Below are positions 17,077-28,801 of a stretch of 64,000 nt of DNA, one piece after another. Under the pieces are notes generated by a model, which had not been told where the DNA came from, did no database searches, and saw nothing but the letters and a program-made list of their open reading frames with translations. The first letter of the stretch is position 1. Each line of letters starts with the position of its first letter. A program made the position numbers and the translations under genes. This DNA is from Chara braunii (lineage: Eukaryota; Streptophyta; Charophyceae; Charales; Characeae), in assembly GCA_003427395.1 (NCBI GenBank), contig BFEA01000091.1, positions 2,864,620 to 2,928,619 of the forward strand. Reading direction: 5' to 3'.

Positions 17077-19344
17077 GGGACATCATTGCAGAACATCCGC
17101 ATCGCTGGGCACAGAGATGCAGTAATGGGTGCAGTGACGTGGATGTGACGAGGACGCACGAATGAGGAGGAGGCGGAGGAGTGGGCAGAAGAAAACGAAG
17201 GAAACGAGAAAGACGAGGAAAAGGCAGAACCCACAGCACACACACAGAGGTGATAACGGTGATGATTCCATGGTAATAATTCCAAATGCGGTGATCATAG
17301 GGGGGGAGGGGAAGAGAGACAGAAAGAGAGAGAGAGAGAGGGAGATGAAAACAGATCATGAGGGAGAAAAGGAAACGTAAGGGGGAGATGGGGGAAGAGG
17401 AGGGGGGAGAGAGAGGTGGCGATGAACACATTAATGAGTAGAGAAGTTAAGGGACAGTGAGAGAAGGGGGGGATCATGGGGCGGGGGAGAGAGAGAGAGA
17501 GAGGAACACACCACGGGGTAGAAAAAATCAGGAACGTAAGGTAGAGAGAGAGACAGGGAGGGCGAGAGACAGAGAGGGATCAAGGGGGTGATGAGAACAA
17601 ATACGGGGGAGAAAAGGAAAGAATGGTAGAGAGAGAGAGAGAGAGAGGTGGCGATGTACACAGATCATGGGGTAGAAAGAGTAAGAGGGGTAGAAAGAGT
17701 AAGAAAGGTATGTATAGAGAGACTGAGTGAGAGAGAGAGAGGGAGGTGGGGGGCAATTATAAGAAGAAATCATGGGGAAGAAGCAAGAGAAAGAGAGAGA
17801 AAGAGAAAGACTGCAGGTCGCCTCCTCTGGTGCTCACTTGCTGTGTGCCCTCCACCGCACCGTTTGATAAGGAAGCAACGCAGTGCCCGTCTGCACGGGG
17901 CGAGGATCATTTGTTTATCATGGGGCTCTGTTTCACTGTTTGTTTGATCCTTCTGTTTTTGCAACTTTTTCGGTTCTCATGACGCCGTTGGTCATTTCAT
18001 CACGTTTTCACATTCATTGCAACCACTTGTTGGATTCCATCGATTTTTTGTTTTTTTTTGTTTTTTCGTCCATCTTCAAATAACGGTCAACAAAAAGAGG
18101 CGTCTTCTTTTCATTTTCTTTTTATTTCGGTGACCAATCAGAGGCATTTGCATACTTCGCCAATGCTTCCTCAACAGGAGCAATTTTTTCATTATCGTCA
18201 TTGTAATCATCATTATCATCATCATTATCGTCATTAACATTCATTATCGTCATAATCAGCAGCAGCAGCAGCATCCTTGTCATCATCATTATCATCGTCG
18301 TCGGTATATTCCATCACCAATCATCCGTCATCATCCCCATCCACAGCTCCATAAATAGTCGTCCCATCCACCTTCATACTAGCCTCAGTTGATATGATCA
18401 TCATCACCGTGGATTATCATCATGTGCATCTCCATGTTCATCATCACCGTGGCATCATTCTTTCGCCTGCACTACGTGAGCGCAATCTTCCTCCTTCCCC
18501 ACCGACTCGTCATTCCCATGGCATTCCAAGCAAAATGCTACAACGAGCCCTCGCACGCCCTTCACGATAGGTGGAGAAGACAGAGGAGGAGAAATGAGGA
18601 GAGAGGAGAGGAGAGGAAGGGAAATGAGGAGAGAGGTGGACGCGAGGAAGAGAGAGGAGGAGAGAGGACGAGGGAGCGGCGGGAAAGAAGGCGGCGGAGG
18701 CGGGGAGGTGTGAGAGAGAGAGTGGGAGGAACGAAAGCCAAAGGCATGACAATGAAGATAACTTCCAACACTGCAAAGAGATTCAATCACCGCATCGGCA
18801 AGAACGAGGAGGAAGGTAAGAGATTCAGGTAACGAAAAAATAGGCAAGGAGTATCGAATTGCTCATGGAATCCAGATCTCATCTGTCATTAGGTAATGAG
18901 AATTCGCCTCTCATTCATACACGATGATTGTTAGACACGATCCATTTTACGATTATATACCACCACCGTCTGCAAGAGATCCCACTCAAGGGAACCTGAC
19001 ATCCTCGATATTCTGAAACGGCCCCTCTTTTCTAGTCCGCAAAAAAAATAAATGTCTCACATCTGGCCGCTCAGAAGCAGAGCTCGCCGTATAAAAGCCA
19101 ACTACACCATCTTCTGCAAAAGTAGACACAGTGCACACCTCCACCAAACTTAACGACGCTGTTACAATAACTGTTCCTCCTCATCTCCGAAACCCTAACT
19201 ACCGTCTCTTCCCCTACACGTACAAAAAACATAATTTTAGATCAATCTTTATCTGCTGAAATACAGGATGCTTACGGTAGTAGCAATACCGTTGGAGTGT
19301 GTGCGTGCAAAAGCGCGGGCCGGTCGCTCTGCGCGTGTGCGTGA
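17077..19344. other. Low-complexity intergenic DNA between HIT and cyclophilin genes
   Basis: 17,150-17,800 is dominated by GA-rich sequence, 18,180-18,310 by CAT/CGT triplets and 18,570-18,730 again by GGA/GAG repeats. Long frames here are repeat artefacts. The two genes converge on this region, so it holds both 3' flanks. Confidence 0.6.
19089..19097 (+). promoter_or_regulatory. Isolated TATA-like element
   Basis: GTATAAAAG sits in moderate-complexity sequence, followed by ACTACACCATCTTC. No plus-strand gene follows, so any promoter function is speculative. Confidence 0.2.
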
Positions 19345-19703
19345 ACGCGTGTTGTTTGTCTGTTCACGTCGGTGCTTAGTGCCTCTGTACAGGGGCAATG
19401 AACACCTTAGAGATGTGTAGCTTCTTGGGAGCCCTCCGACTCCACCTTGTAGACCACGTCCATGCCACTGATTACCTTACCGAACACCACGTGACAAACG
19501 CACGCGTGTCTTTGTCTATTCACGTCGGTGCTCAGTGCCTCCTGGTGCTCAGTGCCTCATAGAGCGGGAATAAACACCTTAGAGAGGGAGTTCCCCGCTG
19601 TCGGAGATGAGCACCTTGCGCTTGGGAGTGCCTTCTTGGGAGCCCTCCGACTCCAACTTGTAGACCACGTCCATGCCGCTGATGACCTTACCGAACACCA
19701 CGT
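19345..19703 (-). repeat. Tandem duplication covering the cyclophilin 3' end
   Basis: The segment 19,345-19,497 (including TTCACGTCGGTGCTTAGTGC and the coding-like part) repeats 19,500-19,703 in the same order with scattered changes and a deletion. Confidence 0.85.
19407..19493 (-). pseudogene. Duplicated C-terminal scrap of the cyclophilin gene
   Basis: On the minus strand it reads [19 protein letters not shown], then EGSQEATHL and a stop. This matches [19 protein letters not shown], then EGSQEGTP of the intact gene, with a different end. It has no start or catalytic core. It would only matter as an alternative 3' end of a read-through transcript. Confidence 0.8.
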
Positions 19704-20211
19704 GTCGGCCATCGAGCCAACTTGTCGTGACTGTGCAGATGAAGAACTGAGAGCCGTTTGTGTGCCTTCCCGCGTTCGCCATCGACAGGATGCCCGCTCC
19801 TGTGTGCTTCAGCTTGAAGTTCTCGTCCTTGAACTTTTCGCCGTAGATCGACTCCCCTCCCATTCCGTTGCCCATCGTAATATCACCGCCCTGAATCATA
19901 AACCCTGGAATGATGCGGTGGAAAGGCGAGCCCTTGTAGTGTAACGGCTTGCCCGACTTGCCCACTCCCTTCTCTCCTGTGCAAAGCGCGCGAAAGTTTT
20001 CCACTGTCTTCGGCACTGTCTTACCGAACAGGCCGAAAACTATTCTTCCCGCGTCTTTCCCGCCAATTGTCACGTCGAAGTACACCTTGTGCGTGACCTC
20101 GTCCAAGGGGGCCTTCGGCGCTGCATCGATGGAGACGATGGCGATGGCCGCGAAAACGGCAACGGCCAACAGCACACATAAGCCCAGTCTGTTTCGTCTT
20201 CGCGTCGCCAT
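19579..20211 (-). CDS. CYP20-1: Secretory-pathway cyclophilin (peptidyl-prolyl isomerase), CYP20-1-like
   Basis: The gene encodes 210 residues in one exon. It starts [12 protein letters not shown], followed by a hydrophobic stretch (about 9-28) ending near SIDA-APK, a cleavable signal peptide. The cyclophilin fold begins at [15 protein letters not shown]. Isomerase residues are present: [14 protein letters not shown] (Arg, Phe, Met, Gln), [18 protein letters not shown], and [11 protein letters not shown] with the Trp that confers cyclosporin sensitivity in this family. The insertion GVGKSGKP after CTGEK is the plant divergent loop. The C-terminus is DSGELPL, as in plant ER cyclophilins, with no KDEL-type signal. 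The protein should assist folding in the ER lumen or secretory route. The open frame extends upstream to 20,775 through a poly(A)/poly(T) tract, but the ATG at 20,209-20,211 gives the proper signal peptide. Lack of introns may be ancestral or reflect retroposition. Confidence 0.95.
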   Translation of the reverse strand: MATRRRNRLGLCVLLAVAVFAAIAIVSIDAAPKAPLDEVTHKVYFDVTIGGKDAGRIVFGLFGKTVPKTVENFRALCTGEKGVGKSGKPLHYKGSPFHRIIPGFMIQGGDITMGNGMGGESIYGEKFKDENFKLKHTGAGILSMANAGRHTNGSQFFICTVTTSWLDGRHVVFGKVISGMDVVYKLESEGSQEGTPKRKVLISDSGELPL

Positions 20212-20648
20212 AGCTTCCCTCCAGTGCTGACTTCTCCTCCTCGTCGTCCTCGTCGGCGCCGAAGCCGGGGCGGTGAGAAAGAGAAAGCACCGGGGGATCG
20301 CGATCACACGTTCGCTCTGCCGCCACGCCAGTGGAAGCGACTCGAAAGGGGCCGAACCTTTCCACAAAGAAATAGCTGTCTGGGGGATGGCGACCTGGCC
20401 GCCCGAAATCTGGAGATGTCCTAAAATTTTGAAGGAACGATTTTTATTTTTTTTTCCTCTCAATTTTTCCCCGCAGCAAGGAACTGGCTTTTCGTGTAAC
20501 ATCAATGGTTCGACTAGCAGGAGCCAGACTCGGAGGGTAGTGGGCCGCAACTCGACACAAGCGGCAAGGGGGACTAAGGGCCTCGCCACACCACTCCCGA
20601 CTTGGGAAAATTTTCGGGACCGCTCCCGCGGAAGTGAAAACCCAATCG

Positions 20649-20652
<4 letters not shown>

Positions 20653-20695
<43 letters not shown>

Positions 20696-20726
20696 GAAAA
20701 CCCCCTTTTTTTTTTTTTTTTTTTTC
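20653..20726. repeat. Long poly(A) run followed by poly(T), hairpin-forming
   Basis: About 40 A (from 20,653), then GGGGAAAACCCCC, then about 22 T. It may be the trace of two opposed poly(A) tails. It lies about 450 bp upstream of the cyclophilin ATG. Confidence 0.8.
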
Positions 20727-20875
20727 CCCAATTTATTACCAAGGTCAAATCGAGGCCGGGGACGTCACAATTCAACCCGGAATTATCCTGGCAGCCTCAG
20801 CCAGTTTAGCTTACGAGCAATTGCTCATTGAATACAACATCACAAGTGAGAGTCTGAGGATACTCTAGGAACAGA

Positions 20876-21376
20876 GGGTCTCGCTCCACTACTCTAGAAA
20901 TAGGCCATTTCTTGAGCGCGGCAGCGCTCCACTAACTCTAGACGCAAGGTCTGGAATTCGCTTTCTTGAGCTGTCAGTATCTACTCACGAAAATGCGAGA
21001 ATACTTCGTCGCTCCACTACCTCATGAAACACACTCACGAAAACGATTTTAGTGAGTTGTCAGAACCTCCTCTCCCGTGGCACTCTTGGCTTTCGAGACC
21101 GCCCGCCTTCAGCGGCGGGAATTTCAAGGGAGGCATAGAGGACCTTCGAAAGTTGAGCATTTTTATGGAGTGCACCTGGAGTCTGGGCGGACAATAACGT
21201 GCTGGCCGTGTCGTGTAGCTCTCTCAAAGAGCGGTCTGACATCCGAGAGGCCTTCTCAAGTTTGACCTTCTAGAGTAAGTGGAGCGAAGTTCTCTTATTC
21301 AGTCGTTTCTAGAGTCTGACAGCTCCAGACTCACTCTCGAAAATCTTAGAGAGTCTAGAGTAGTGGAGCGAGACCC
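20876..21376. mobile_element. ~500-bp MITE with 23-bp terminal inverted repeats
   Basis: GGGTCTCGCTCCACTACTCT at the left end is the exact complement of AGAGTAGTGGAGCGAGACCC at the right end. Shortened variants (CGCTCCACTA, TCACGAAAA and their complements) recur inside, giving a foldback structure. No transposase and no clear target duplication were found. A related end, GGGGCTCGTTCCACTACTGT, occurs at about 44,890. Confidence 0.8.
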
Positions 21377-21518
21377 AGAATTTGACCAAAGAAGCCTCAG
21401 GCCTAAAGCCTAACAAAACAAAAGAAATAAAGAAAAAATGAAAAACAGAGAAAAACTTCCTACCCTACCTATATCTAACTAGTCCAAATCATCCGTCTAA
21501 TACTATGGGTGGACCGAA

Positions 21519-22440
21519 ATGGACCACAGAGTCAGTGTGTACTCCCTCCTTTCCACTATCCAACTGCCGTCCTACTGTGGATCAACAGAACCGAGTACCG
21601 CGTTCGTAGTCCCAATTCATTCCCAAAACCACTTGTCGAAAATCAGTTTCCCTTCCACTGATTTCACCAGTTCCCCGCCTAACCCCCAAGTTTCACCAAA
21701 CCAGGATCCTTGGCACTTTCTTCTCCAATCCGCCTGGATAATCCTCCTCGGTGAGGATATGAATAAGGCATTGATTTCCTTATTGGTCATTTCCCAATCC
21801 TCAAAAATCCGTAGATTCCTCTCTTTCCAAATAACATTACAGCCCACCGCTCTGGCTGCTTGGGCCATGTAGCCCCAGCCCTTTTTTGGATCCATGTGTT
21901 CTGGAATTCCCCCCAAGAGTACCTAAACTTTATCCCATACCAAGTTTCCTTCTGCCGTGCAAGCCCAAAGGGATTCCCACCAATCCCATATCCTCTTTGA
22001 TGCAGGACAATCATACCACAGGTGAATGGTTCACTCATAGGCCCAGTTACATCGTTTGCACGTCAAATCGATCTTCATTCCTTTTTGGAACGGGTTTACC
22101 GCAGATGGAGTGGCCAGGAGAGAGAGCAACCAAAGATTTGCAGACAGTCTGGGGTAAGGGGCAATCGTCAATTGGCCCCAACAACGGACCGATTTCTTTT
22201 CAATCTGCTCATTGACATCTAAGACTTGCGTCCATTTAGCCACTGCAAAAGATCTAGGTGTCTGTGGGGAAGCCTGTGCCAAATACCCTTGTGAAACCGA
22301 GTAACATACCAGTGACTTATCGTGCATGCCCATCCCTTCTCCTCTCCAACCCCACATTTTTGGGTCCAGTTTAAGGTCAGAGATTGCCATTCCTCCTGCG
22401 AAGAGTTTACATTGCCAGTTGCCTTCTTCACCGCAATCTT
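21519..22440 (-). mobile_element. 3' end of a LINE (zinc-binding reverse-transcriptase tail), decayed
   Basis: On the minus strand the remnants read YSVSQGYLAQ, then KWTQVLD, LTCKRCNWAYE, HLWYDC in a shifted frame and RAVGCNVIWKERNLRIFED. This order (YSV, W, CxxC, HxxxxC, WKERN-RIF) is the zf-RVT region that ends the second ORF of plant LINEs. Several frame changes show that it is dead. It lies head to head with the plus-strand LINE. Confidence 0.75.
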
Positions 22441-22768
22441 CCCAAACTCGAACTTGAGTTAGTTCGGTTGTTAGCGGTGGGTGTGACTCAGAGGGTCCAT
22501 CCTGCTGTACTAAAGTGGATGAGTCGACATCGCTACCTTTCCAACACTGGAAGGACCTTTTACCGTGGGCATCAATGCTCGCGAGTTTCCAGCAAATTGG
22601 AGTAGGTTACAGTGCCCGACTGATGTACCAGGTGCCTGGGGGGTCCACACTCTCCGGACTGAGAATATGTTTTCATTGCTCTGGGATCGCTTATGTGAGG
22701 TCACTTAGTTTTTCCTCAATATACCAAACCGAGCCAAGCATTTCCCTCAAGGCAACGGGAGACAGCCA

Positions 22769-23152
22769 TTGGTTTTCCTACGGGATCACGAGGAAATAAC
22801 AATTGGGAGGATTGTGAAGGCCCACCTCCCAGAAGCTGACGAGACCGATCCAAAATTGGTCAACCTGAGGTTCGACATCGCCTCAAGCAGGAAGGAGTTT
22901 ATGAAGGACAAGATTTGGGTCAAAACCTATCAGGGAAACTTAATGGAAGTGAAGTTGGCATGTCCAGACAGTGAATGGTGCAGAAGATGCCGCACCTTCT
23001 TCCATACGGAAGATACCTGTAGGAGACCTGCAAGGAGAAATCAAGGGGAGCGAGCTCCCAACAACCCACAGACGTCTACAGCTTCTGGAGGAGGAGCACC
23101 TCGACCATCGTATCAAGGTTCGCTCCGAGCACCAGGAGCAACCACTCAATAG
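22769..23152 (+). pseudogene. LINE ORF1 fragment with CCHC zinc knuckle
   Basis: The frame includes IGRIVKAHLPEAD, KIWVKTYQGNLMEVKLA and the knuckle CRRCRTFFHTEDTC (Cx2Cx4Hx4C). ORF1 proteins of plant LINEs coat the element RNA. Pro/Gln-rich sequence follows in shifted frames to about 23,600. Confidence 0.7.
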
Positions 23153-23947
23153 GCTTCGGGAGCGGGACCCAACAGTACGGCGCCACCTGGAGTTCCAGCG
23201 GAAACCGTACTTCAGGTCAACCCTACCTTTTCCCCTTCCCCTCGACAACCGAGTGGAGGTGGAGGTATTCAACAACCGACTCCGATGAATTCGACTGCAA
23301 ATCTTGCGTGGGCATCGTACCTGCAAGGAATCTCGCCGCATTCGTATCTTCATCAACAACAAGGTTTTTCCGCTGCAGATCCACTTTTGAATGCAAGTCC
23401 ATCTGTCGTCAACCTCCATACCTTTGCCCCTTGGCCCTATGGGCAGGGGGGAGCGCTTCGCGACATGAACCAAGGTATGGGAATGAACCCCCAATACCAA
23501 CAGCCAGCGGCCCCTGTAGGAGGCTCAACCTCTCAAGTTGGCAGCCGTGTCCGGGGAGAATCTCCTGGGAAAGCACGAAGGCTAAGCGAGGGTACGGGAG
23601 TTGATATTTAAATCGATGGACTGATGGTTGAAGCCTCGCGTAGCTCAAATGGCCCCCTCCGATCTGCGTCCCAAACCCCCTCGGGGACCTCAGGTAAACG
23701 GAAGTCCTCTCGCGCCCGAATGGAAATCCTTTCGAAGGGCCAGAGTAGTGTAGAAGCAAGACTCCTTCCGATTGTTATTTTTGCGGTTAGAGATTCCTTC
23801 TGGGTGGTTGTTTGGATAGGATTGGATGGGAACCCTCTGATGTTTAACATGTCATGTCCTGAGTCCCCGATACCCTGTGTTACTAAAAATCTAGCTCAAA
23901 CATTGTTCTAGGGCAAACTCACTCCTCGACTCATCGTAGAAGTATCC

Positions 23948-25090
23948 ATGCCTCGTTTTCTTGTTGATATTGTCGATAGTCGAGTGAAATTTTTTGCGCC
24001 TTTTTTTCATACTCGCTTCACTATAGGTCAGTTAGAATCCCTGGAGAGAAAAGGCCTTCGCCTAATTCCTCTAGCTTGGTGCCTAGATGCAAGGAAGCCG
24101 GAACTTCGACGGATCAAAGTGGCTGCCAACGTGACTGCCGGATTTCTCCACGAATTGAACTCCAAATTGGGTAAGGACAAAAAACTCGACTCGTCGTTCC
24201 TGAATCGAGCGTTGCTCGAGCCCTGGCCCCAACTTGGGGCAGTCTCGACTAGTTCAGTCCAGATCCAACCGACTGGCTCGTTGCCCATGAATGGGCAGTG
24301 GAACATCCGTGGGTTAGGAGATTCAAACGGCAGGAATAAACGAGGCCGCTTAAATAGCTGGATTCACGATAAAAAAGGGGATATCATTTGTCTCCAAAAG
24401 ACAAAGCTTTCAGAATCAAAGATTGTGGAGCTAGGAGCATGGTGGGGTGGGCCACAAATTTGGTCCCCAACTTGTGGTTCGAGGGGAGGTGTTGCTATCT
24501 TGATCCACAAGAACCTTAAATTTGAGATTGTGGACTTTTGTGCAAATTTATGAGGCCGCTAGTCCTGGGTAAAATTATGGATGGGAAAGCAGGAGTGGGT
24601 GATTGTCTCGATATATGCGCCAACCAACTGCAAAGAACGTGAACTCTTTTTCAGTAATCTTCCTTTGGTTATTCCGGACTGTGGGAATTTAATTATCATA
24701 GGTGATTGAAACACCTCCTTGCATAAGAACGAAATAACTAGGGGTAACAAAAATATTAAGGAGCTAACTGAATTAATGGTTGACTTGGATGCGTCCGAAC
24801 CTTACAGCCTACTGCACCCCGGCAATCCAGGTTTCACCTGGACTTTGAACTACAGGGAGGGTAGAGCTACAATGAACAGAAGACTAGATTTCTACCTAGT
24901 CTCGCCTACAGTTTGGAATACCACGATTGATATTTTTGAACAGTCAAATACTCTCTCATACCATAAACCGGTCCTGCTCTTGCTCGACTGTATTATAACT
25001 GAAAGAAGCCCTGGTTATTTTAGGGTCAATACAGAGATCCTAAAAGATCTGGGGGTCAATGACTGGATGCACAGATTTTGGGTTGATTGA
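23948..25090 (+). pseudogene. LINE ORF2 N-terminal endonuclease remnant
   Basis: The frame to 24,553 ends with QWNIRGLGDSNGRNKR, then DIICLQKTKLSES and GGVAILIHKNL, the start of an apurinic-type endonuclease. A frameshift follows. The next pieces read VSIYAPTNCKERELFFSN and IIIGD with a stop where Trp is expected, then GFTWTLNYREGRATMNRRLD. The endonuclease is therefore inactive. Confidence 0.8.
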
Positions 25091-25689
25091 AAAAAAAATT
25101 GTGACTCCTTTGATTCAGTTGTTGGTTGGTGGGATGCAGGTTCAATGATTTTTTCGAAACATTTGAGTATATTTTCACGTATTTTGGCGACTGGTAGGAA
25201 TAATCGAGAGATTGCTTTGACTAAAAAAGTGGAATACGTCAAATCTCGAATGAACCTGCACCCTGTCTCTAACCTTGTGTGGAGTCCTATTAGGGCAAAG
25301 TACATGGTGGAGTGGGATGCCTACTAACAAGAACAGTCGGAAGTTTGGGCTGAGCGGCTGAAAATCAAAGGAATTGCTGTTTACGACCGCATGACCAGAG
25401 AAACATTTCAAAAGCTGACACCCAAGCGAATGACTCAATCAATGAGCTTACTGACCCATCCCTTTGATCATGACCTTCAAGTTGCACAGGACCGAGACCA
25501 ACTCTGTGAATATGTTGCTATGTATTATCAAGATATCTTAACCACGACGCGCCCAAACGAAGATATAACAGAGGATCTCTCAAAGGGATCAAAACATTGG
25601 TCTTCGTACACAGCTAGACTTTCTACACAGGAAAGGCTAGATATGGACCGACCAGTTACTGAGAAGAAGCTTGGGAAGCACTACACTTG

Positions 25690-26553
25690 ATGGCACATGG
25701 TAAAGCCCCTGGGGACGATGGGCTCCCAGTAGTACTGTATGTAATCATCTAGGATGATATCAAGAAAGAATTAGTCGAGATCTACAATCAGGTTCTGATA
25801 GGTAAAAATCTGCCGAAAGGTATGAGGAATGGGGTCATTTCCCTTCTCTACAAAAAAGGTGACCGCTCTGAGATTCGGAATTGGCGTCCGATCTCAGTTT
25901 TTAATGTATCATATAAACTGTTAGCTAAGCTACTTGCGCGTCGTCTGGGTCGGTACTTGCCATCTTTAATTAAACAGGATCAAGCAGCCTTTATACAAGG
26001 CTGATCCATTTTTGACAATATTGCTACAGCAGTAGAAGCACTGGAAGTTGTGAAAAAAACAAAGGCCAATATCTCGGTATTAATGCTTGATTTAGAGAAA
26101 GCTTACGACCGAGTTAATTGGACATATGTGCTCACCACCCTGCGTCATGTAGGCTTTCGGGAGAACATGTGTAACTTGGTGCTTGTCCTCTACTCCCTAT
26201 CTACTGTTGCAGTAATGGTCAATGGCAACCTTTAAGAAACCTTTCCACTGTCTAGATCTCTACGGCAGGGATGTCCCCTTGCCCCTCTCTTATTTGTGAT
26301 ACAAATGGAAAACCTATTATGCAACATCAGAAAGAACCCTCAGATCATTGGTCTCAAGATAGGCTATAGACATTGCAAAGTCAAGGCTCTAGCGGACAAC
26401 TTATTTGCTATTTCTGAAAATTCGACTATCTCAATGACTGCATTGAAGGGATGCCTTAACGAATACTCAAAGTTGTCGGAAGCTTCGGTAAACTGGGCCA
26501 AATCAGTGTTCTTCCTCCCCGATCCCCACCTACCAAAGACGAAGTGGGAATGA
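25690..26553 (+). pseudogene. LINE reverse transcriptase remnant, catalytic motif mutated
   Basis: Recognisable blocks are NGVISLLYKKGDRSEIRNWR (fingers), DQAAFIQG, MLDLEKAYDRVNW (motif A, Asp kept), LRQGCPLAPLLF (motif B) and KALADNLFAIS (motif C, where the second Asp of ADD is Asn). Several in-frame stops interrupt it. Thumb-like sequence (KLSEASVNWAKS) follows, then further decayed sequence to about 27,250, including REDKGFLSKVAWELL. Confidence 0.87.
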
Positions 26554-27280
26554 AAAGAATTACCGTGGACAGCTCCGAACGCTTCTTAGGGGTTCAAGTA
26601 GCCTTGCTCTCCTGCACAGTAGATCAGGAAAGTATATGGGTGTGTCTTGGTCGTAAATGAGGCTATGTTCGCCCTACTTTGGCTTATAGCTGTGATCCGC
26701 CCTTTGGGGAAAAACTTGTGCTCCTTAATTCATCAATGAGCTGCTAAATTCATATGGAAACCCTTTGCTAGGGAGGATAAAGGCTTTCTATCCAAAGTCG
26801 CATGGGAGCTACTGTGTTGCCCTAAAGAAGAGGGAGGCATGGGCCTGATTGATCCATAACGAAAGAGTGTAGTAATGCTAGTTCGATGGATAGTCAGGGC
26901 AATAAGCGCTGAGGAAGAAGTACACTGGATTTCTCTGGCAGAAACTATTCTGTCATTGGAATGAAACTTACTCAGACCATCTGATATTTGGACTTGTCTG
27001 CTTATTCCTTCCTTTTTGAACAAAAATGTGAAATCTGATTTCTGGGCAGCAATCATTTCTGCTTGAAAAAAAATGATGCTTAATGCAGGGCTTCATCCCA
27101 CTACCAAAATGGACGTCCTGTTGCAACCACTGTTTGAAAATCCGCATATCCGCCGCCCTGATGGTACGTGGTTTGCTGCAGATCTCTCTCAAGGGAGCTT
27201 TGGTAGAAAATGGATAGAAAGGGGCATTCTGAGAATAGGGGATTTGTGGAATGAATGGGAGTGCCTTTCGGCACACTACG

Positions 27281-27303
27281 TTTTTTTTTTTTTTTTTTTT
27301 TTT
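27281..27303. repeat. Poly(T) run at the LINE end
   Basis: A run of about 23 T, flanked on both sides by a CACACTAC-type sequence (GGCACACTACG before, CCACACTACAC after). That may be a short target duplication of a separate minus-strand insertion. Confidence 0.6.
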
Positions 27304-27434
27304 CCACACTACACTCTCGACCCGGCCGCGCTAAAAGTTTGAAAATGTCATTTGCCACATATGGACACGATCAGCGTGAAGGAGGTATCTTGAAAAAAAA
27401 AACTTTGCAGGGGGTGAGTTCGGGAGTGCATCCA

Positions 27435-27813
27435 GCGGCCTAGCTCAGTTGGTAAGGCGCGCAAGTGGCATTCAGGAGGTCTTGGGTTCGATCCCCATTG
27501 GCCTCATGCACCTTCCTGGGCAAGCTTGGCGCCCGCCGCCTAGAGATATGTCGTTGGTCCCCTCGAGTGGCATTGAGGAGAGTCTGTTGATGTTCATAGG
27601 AGGAGGGGACCGGAGGGGAGGCACTGTGACTGGGCCATCGAAGAAGCTCGGTCCTGATGCTACCGGCTAGCCCCTGGCTGGTATCGCCCACCTACTGTAG
27701 CAGGTATCGCACCTGTTGGTGGGTGCAGCTCCCGCATGTTCCCTCGTTGGAGGCTTCAGCACAGATATGGCTGCTACGGGTTTTCCCGTAATACTATAAT
27801 GACAATAAAAAAG
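27435..27813 (+). mobile_element. tRNA-derived SINE, family B
   Basis: The head GCGGCCTAGCTCAGTTGG (box A) and TTGGGTTCGATCCCC (box B) is shared with family A. The body beginning AGATATGTCGTTGGTCC is different. It recurs at 58,614-58,775 and, in reverse, at 37,001-37,052. The 3' end is ATGACAATAAAAAAGG, an A-rich tail. Confidence 0.75.
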
Positions 27814-28005
27814 GCCCAAAAGGCCGTCCTGTTCAAATTCGACAAGTAATTGAATTAGTTGGGCTTAAAGAATTAGCCTTTTTTTAAAAAAAAGGGTTTG
27901 GGAGCGCTCTCGGGAGCCACATTAAAAAAAAGGGTTTGGTGTGGCGATGCGACACTCTGGAAAATGGCCAAGTCGGGAGTAGTGTGGTGAGGCACTAAGA
28001 TGCAC

Positions 28006-28440
28006 CCAAGATTTCAACGACCAGTTTTTCGTCATCAATTTGGCCCCTGTTGCGTTAAGATACAGCCAGAGAATTTTGAGAGAGTACGGTTTCGCCGGCT
28101 CAACGACCAGTTTTTTTACATCAATTTGGACCCCGTTGCGCTAAGATATACCCAGAGAATTCTGGGAGAGTATGGTTTCGAACCGCCAACCGCGGCCCCA
28201 AGAGTCAGGTCTACATGGTGTCCAACAGAACCATGCCAGATGGAATGGAGGACTCCGAGTGAAATGAAATGTAAATAGACGTCCGCAGCGTTGATTGTGA
28301 GAGAGTATGCTTAAATATGGCTTTGCGACCTCGGCCCCAAGAGCGAGCTCTGCATGGTGTCCAACATAACAATGTTGGATGAAATGGATAATTCCAAGTG
28401 AAATGAAATGTAAATAGACGTGCACAACGTTGACTGTTAT
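28006..28440 (+). repeat. Two nested local tandem duplications
   Basis: A ~80-bp unit (TCAACGACCAGTTTTT, then GAGAGTACGGTTTCG) occurs at about 28,013 and 28,098. A ~150-bp unit containing GGTGTCCAACA and GAAATGAAATGTAAATAGACG occurs at about 28,205 and 28,355. Both pairs are diverged. The translations are not meaningful. Confidence 0.7.
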
Positions 28441-28801
28441 CACCGTGGTGCGGCGGCCATTCTTGCTTGGTTTTTAAACCACCAGTACCCCGCCCAGTCA
28501 AACTTTTTGCTTTTCCTGAATTCATGGAAGACCTAGGCAGGGTTGGTAGTGATTGGGTAGAGCCCCGACAGAGGTGCGGACGTTGTTCGTTTCAAAAACG
28601 AGAAGGAACGACCGGCCAACACTATCATTTATCACGAGAGAAAAAAAGAAAAAAGAAAAAAAAACAGAAAACCAGAAAGAAAAGAAAAAACGATGAAAAG
28701 GTATTTTCTATGTGCCTATGGTATCTCGTATTTGAAACGAAAATGAAAAAAAGTTGTTGTATCACGTGTTTCAAACGACAATGGATCTTCCTCGAAAACC
28801 T

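Larger units (their letters stand above)
22515..27280 (+). mobile_element. Decayed L1-type LINE retrotransposon
   Basis: From left to right: an ORF1 with a CCHC knuckle, an apurinic endonuclease, a reverse transcriptase and a degraded 3' domain. All are interrupted by stops and frameshifts. The 5' boundary is uncertain. On the right it gives way at about 27,281 to a 23-base T run. The catalytic aspartate pair of the polymerase is damaged. Confidence 0.85.

Noticed and set aside
18422-18832. 136-residue Arg/Glu-rich plus-strand frame
   Set aside because: It is a translation of GGA/GAG low-complexity DNA with no start context or domain.
20212-20775. N-terminal extension of the cyclophilin frame
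   Set aside because: It runs through poly(A)/poly(T) and lies before a perfect signal peptide start. It is almost certainly untranslated.
27281-27303. Poly(T) run taken as a Pol III terminator or the LINE poly(A) tail
   Set aside because: The LINE is on the plus strand and would end in A, not T. The run more likely belongs to a separate minus-strand insertion.
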